A stretch of 64,000 bases of DNA from positions 1 through 64,000 of the forward strand of contig NZ_JADPRT010000023.1 of assembly GCF_015690355.1 (NCBI RefSeq), written 5' to 3'. The position numbers and the translations under genes were made by a program. A model generated the notes under the pieces. It was given only the letters and a program-made list of their open reading frames with translations. It did no database searches and had not been told where the DNA came from. Each line of letters opens with the position of its first letter. The first letter of the stretch is position 1. Positions 61,555 to 64,000 of this stretch are shown piece after piece. Source of the DNA: Streptacidiphilus fuscans. GTDB lineage: Bacteria; Actinomycetota; Actinomycetes; Streptomycetales; Streptomycetaceae.

Positions 61555-61838
61555 CCCTGCTCCTTGGCCCAGGCACGGATCTTCGCCGTGTCCGGGTTGC
61601 CGCCGACCGGACGCGCGGTGGCGGCCGCACGGCCACCCCGTCCGCCACGGGCACCGGCGCGGCCGCTCTGCTTGCGGCCCTTGTCCGTGTAGGGAGTGAG
61701 CAGCTCGCGCAGCTTCCCCGCATTTGCATGGGTGAGGTCGATCTCGTAGGCAACCCCGTCGAGAGCGAACGTCACTGTCTCGTCCGCCTCGCCGCCTTCG
61801 AGATCGTCGACAAGAAGGACCTGGACCTTCTGCGCCAC
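61485..61838 (-). CDS. lsr2: nucleoid-associated protein Lsr2
   Basis: A 117-residue DNA-bridging protein that silences AT-rich and acquired genes in actinobacteria. The N-terminal dimerisation part is AQKVQVLLVDDLEGGEADET to YEIDLTHANAGKLRELLTPY. A basic Arg/Gly linker (GRAGARGGRGGRAAATARP) follows, and then the C-terminal DNA-binding domain IRAWAKEQGYEVNERGRVPS, whose RGR inserts in the AT minor groove. GTG 61838 is set by GAAAGGGACG; the frame is open six codons further. Convergent with the SCO3374-type gene, overlapping it by 70 nt. Confidence 0.96.
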   Translation of the reverse strand: MAQKVQVLLVDDLEGGEADETVTFALDGVAYEIDLTHANAGKLRELLTPYTDKGRKQSGRAGARGGRGGRAAATARPVGGNPDTAKIRAWAKEQGYEVNERGRVPSNVREAYEKAHG

Positions 61839-61929
61839 GGGCGTCCCTTTCCTCAAAAGCCTGGATTACTTGTAGGAAAGCAAACCGTCTTCCCGCGAAA
61901 AATTCAACCGGCCCTGTAGAACTCATCTC

Positions 61930-62433
61930 TCACAGATGCAGGAGCATCCGCGTGTTGCCGAGGGTGTTGGGCTTGACGCGTTCGAGATCCAGGAACTCCG
62001 CGACACCTTCGTCGTAGCTCCGCAACAGCTCGTCGTAGACGTCGGCGTCGACCGGAGTCGAGGCGATCTCCTGGAAGCCGTGTTTGGTGAAGAACTCGAC
62101 TTCGAACGTCAGGCAGAAAATACGACGCACGCCGATCCAGCGCGCGGTCTCCACCAGCTTCTGCAGCAGCAGGTGACCGATCCCGGTGCCGCGGCAGGAG
62201 GTGTCCACGGCCAGCGTACGCACCTCGGCCAGGTCCTCCCACATCACGTGCAGCGCGCCGCAGGCGACAACCTCCGCATTGTCGTCGCGCTCGGCCACCC
62301 AGAACTCCTGCAACGACTCGAACAGGGTCACCGTCGGCTTGTTGAGGAGGATGTGTTGACGCGCATAGCTGTCGACGAGACGGCGGATCGTGGACACATC
62401 GGTGGTCCGCGCGCGGCGGATGGTGACCTGCAT
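61930..62433 (-). CDS. amino-acid N-acetyltransferase (GNAT; ArgA-like)
   Basis: A 167-residue GNAT enzyme. The acetyl-CoA site reads VRTLAVDTSCRGTGIGHLLL; FCLTFEVEFFTKHGFQEI is motif B. It resembles the short ArgA type of actinobacteria (Rv2747-like), which acetylates glutamate or glutamine in arginine synthesis. HILLNKPTVTLFESLQEFWV near the start is typical of that group. ATG 62433 begins at once with the first strand. It lies between lsr2 and the BlaI-type gene on the same strand and may be cotranscribed with the latter (21-nt gap). Confidence 0.87.
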   Translation of the reverse strand: MQVTIRRARTTDVSTIRRLVDSYARQHILLNKPTVTLFESLQEFWVAERDDNAEVVACGALHVMWEDLAEVRTLAVDTSCRGTGIGHLLLQKLVETARWIGVRRIFCLTFEVEFFTKHGFQEIASTPVDADVYDELLRSYDEGVAEFLDLERVKPNTLGNTRMLLHL

Positions 62434-62454
62434 GGAGAGACGCTACCGCGTCGG

Positions 62455-62868
62455 CTACCGGGCCTCCCCGGGCCCCTCGTCGGAGGCGTCGATTTCCACG
62501 GGGAAGATGGACGGGGCGAACACCCGCAATGCGTCGCCGAGCGCCTCCTGCTGCTCCGGCGACATCATGCCGAAGAAGTGCACCAGAGCCGCCGCCGGGT
62601 TGTCACTCGTCTCCCACGCGTCGTTCATGAGGGTCGCGGTATACGCCTCGCGCGTCGAGACCGGCGCATATCGATAGGCGCGGCCTTCCTGTTCCCGACG
62701 CAGCCACCCCTTCTGGAACAGCTTGTCCATCACCGTCATCACGGTGGTGTAAGCGATCTCGCGTTCCTGCTGCAGATCTTCCAGTACCTCGCGAACGGTG
62801 ACGAGCCGGTTCCACTGCCAGAGCCGGGTCATCACTTCGTTCTCGAGTTCACCGAGGGGACGGGCCAT
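62455..62868 (-). CDS. BlaI/MecI/CopY-family transcriptional repressor
   Basis: A 137-residue winged-helix repressor: LGELENEVMTRLWQWNRLVT, VREVLEDLQQEREIAYTTVM, TVMDKLFQKGWLRREQEGRA and YRYAPVSTREAY follow the family pattern, with a helical dimerisation tail rich in Met, Glu and Ala. ATG 62868 has no ribosome site, and an imperfect inverted repeat (62872-62886) ends 3 nt before it. No BlaR1-like sensor protease is encoded nearby. It may repress a copper, antibiotic or membrane-stress gene elsewhere. The frame continues upstream, but that part is atypical for the family. Confidence 0.88.
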   Translation of the reverse strand: MARPLGELENEVMTRLWQWNRLVTVREVLEDLQQEREIAYTTVMTVMDKLFQKGWLRREQEGRAYRYAPVSTREAYTATLMNDAWETSDNPAAALVHFFGMMSPEQQEALGDALRVFAPSIFPVEIDASDEGPGEAR

Positions 62869-62871
62869 GAC

Positions 62872-62886
62872 AGTGCAAATATCACT
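62872..62886. promoter_or_regulatory. inverted repeat at the BlaI-type gene start
   Basis: AGTGCAAATATCACT: 4-bp perfect arms AGTG/CACT extended imperfectly. It lies immediately before ATG 62868, where a repressor would block initiation. The surrounding stretch is unusually AT-rich. Suggestive only. Confidence 0.35.
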
Positions 62887-62990
62887 TTTGCCCGAATTAA
62901 TCCACAAGGCATGGCGGCCCGGAGGCACGACTGAGGGGCGCGAGGGCGGCCGGAGGCCGTCGCGCCCCTCAGAAGAGGCTCAGAAGAGAC

Positions 62991-63143
62991 TCACTGCGCG
63001 CTCTGCGACGACGTGATGGCCTCGGCCACCGCGTCCTCCTTGGCGGCGGCCGCGCCACCCTGGTTGCGGAAGAGCGCACGGATCATCAGGCCGAAGAAGA
63101 CGGCCATCACGGTGGGCGGAGTGAGTGCCTCGATGTACTGCAT
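62991..63143 (-). CDS. 50-residue small membrane protein downstream of lysS
   Basis: MQYIEALTPPTVMAVFFGLM, then IRALFRNQGGAAAAKEDAVA and EAITSSQSAQ. One hydrophobic helix (about residues 8-25) is followed by an Arg-containing turn and a soluble acidic/alanine tail. The ATG lies 10 nt past the lysS stop on the same strand, so it is probably read on the lysS mRNA. I recall a similar tiny gene at this place in Streptomyces but no function. Too short for usual ORF cut-offs. Confidence 0.75.
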   Translation of the reverse strand: MQYIEALTPPTVMAVFFGLMIRALFRNQGGAAAAKEDAVAEAITSSQSAQ

Positions 63144-63153
63144 GGGCTCGACT

Positions 63154-64000
63154 CTACTCGGGCTTCACGAGCGGGAAGAGGAGGGTCTCCCGGATCGGCT
63201 TGCCGGTAAGAAGCATCACCAGTCGGTCCACACCCATGCCCATGCCGCCGGTGGGCGGCATGCCGTACTCCAGGGCCCGCAGGAAGTCCTCGTCCACCTG
63301 CATCGCCTCGACGTCGCCGCCGGCCGCCAGCAGCGACTGGGCGGTCAGGCGCTCGCGCTGGTCGACCGGGTCGATCAGCTCGGAGTAGGCGGTGGCGACC
63401 TCCTTGCCGAAGATCACCAGGTCCCACTTCTCCGCGACACCGTCGATGGAGCGGTGCTTGCGGGTCAGCGGCGAGACCTCGGTCGGGTAGTCCCGGATGA
63501 AGGTCGGCTTGACCGCGTTGTGCTCCAGCAGCCGCTCGACGAACTCCAGGATCAGCTGGCCGTGGCCCCACTTCTTCTCGTAGGGCACGCCGTGCTCGTC
63601 GGCGAGCTTGCGCAGCTCGTCCACGGACGTCTCCGGGGTCACCTCGACACCGAGGTGGGCGCTGATGCCGGGGTAGACGCTGACCTGCTCCCACGGCTCG
63701 GCCAGGTCGATCTCGACCTCCTCGCCGTGCTGGTCCAGGCCCTTGATGACGGTGGTGCCGAGGGCGTCCTTGGCCGCGTTGAGGATCAGCTCACGGGTCA
63801 GCTCGGCCTGGGTGTCGTAGTCGCCGTAGGCCTCGTAGGACTCGATCGCGGTGAACTCCGGGTTGTGGGTCGCGTCGGCGCCCTCGTTGCGGAAGTTCCG
63901 GTTGATCTCGAAGACCTTCTCCACGCCGCCGACCATGAGCCGCTTGAGGTAGAGCTCGGTGGCGATGCGCAGGTACAGCGTCATGTCGTACGCGTTGATG
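63154..64000 (-). CDS. lysS: lysyl-tRNA synthetase, class II (3' part; 5' end outside window)
   Basis: The C-terminal 282 residues of a class II synthetase that charges tRNA-Lys. Motif 2 is visible as [20 protein letters not shown] with [12 protein letters not shown], and motif 3 as [18 protein letters not shown]. The sequence continues to the window edge: the codons before ATG 63984 read INAYD, which fits the conserved lead-in to [14 protein letters not shown], so 63984 is not the start. The C-terminal end [12 protein letters not shown] is normal. The anticodon-binding domain and motif 1 lie beyond 64000. Confidence 0.95.
   Translation of the reverse strand, partial: INAYDMTLYLRIATELYLKRLMVGGVEKVFEINRNFRNEGADATHNPEFTAIESYEAYGDYDTQAELTRELILNAAKDALGTTVIKGLDQHGEEVEIDLAEPWEQVSVYPGISAHLGVEVTPETSVDELRKLADEHGVPYEKKWGHGQLILEFVERLLEHNAVKPTFIRDYPTEVSPLTRKHRSIDGVAEKWDLVIFGKEVATAYSELIDPVDQRERLTAQSLLAAGGDVEAMQVDEDFLRALEYGMPPTGGMGMGVDRLVMLLTGKPIRETLLFPLVKPE

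Overview
The window is high-GC actinobacterial chromosome from the Streptomycetaceae (Streptomyces or a close relative). The evidence is an unbroken run of developmental and housekeeping genes that are neighbours in Streptomyces: rex-hemA-hemC-hemD, hemB, bldN-rsbN, the BldC-like regulator, acuC, proC, proline dehydrogenase, ilvD, ppx, radA-disA, mutY, clpC, an SCO3374-type gene, lsr2 and lysS. Rodlin genes, dense coding, 4-nt ATGA/GTGA overlaps and frequent GTG starts agree with this. I saw no tRNA, rRNA, CRISPR array, transposase or phage gene.

Layout. 0-2.5 kb: a small secreted protein and three tandem rodlin genes, with a near-consensus BldN promoter (CGCAAC-N16-CGTTGA) before the first. 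2.5-8.7 kb: tetrapyrrole genes; rex-hemA-hemC-hemD form one operon in which every junction overlaps by 4 nt, with a Rex operator upstream. 8.7-16.5 kb: exonuclease, glutaredoxin-like protein, HAD phosphatase, bldN-rsbN (rsbN behind a CGTAAC-N16-CGTTGC BldN promoter), acyltransferase-epimerase pair, the tiny ribosomal protein bS22 and the BldC-like regulator. BldN, its anti-sigma factor and its surface-protein targets therefore sit within 12 kb. 16.6-31 kb: metabolic and membrane genes (acuC, MFS, degenerate M23 protein, proC, PRODH, ilvD, ppx). 31-41.8 kb: a large secreted propeller/lectin protein, a cysteine-rich protein, a sigma-like/zinc-finger/membrane/BACON fusion, radA, disA. 41.9-49.1 kb: a two-component system, mutY, and a TetR-aldehyde dehydrogenase-diiron group with a TetR-type palindrome.

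49.1-58.1 kb is the most unusual part. Two copies of a divergent cassette stand side by side: a secreted beta-rich protein of about 320 residues on the minus strand, and a trypsin-like protease-NACHT NTPase of 1000-1070 residues on the plus strand. The first NACHT gene overlaps by 4 nt a small gene of the trypsin-co-occurring (Trypco2) type. Both intergenic regions hold a shared 36-nt motif. This looks like a duplicated conflict or surveillance system; NACHT-protease-Trypco architectures have been predicted computationally as conflict systems, but the secreted partner and the shared motif are, as far as I know, not described. 58.1-64 kb: clpC, the SCO3374-type gene overlapping lsr2 head-on, a GNAT acetyltransferase, a BlaI-type repressor, a 50-residue membrane protein and the 3' part of lysS.

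At least seven intergenic sites carry members of one interspersed repeat family (core GGGGCGCGGGGAACTGCGCG). Several genes without a Shine-Dalgarno have a -10-like TANNNT 6-8 nt before the start codon, suggesting leaderless mRNAs.
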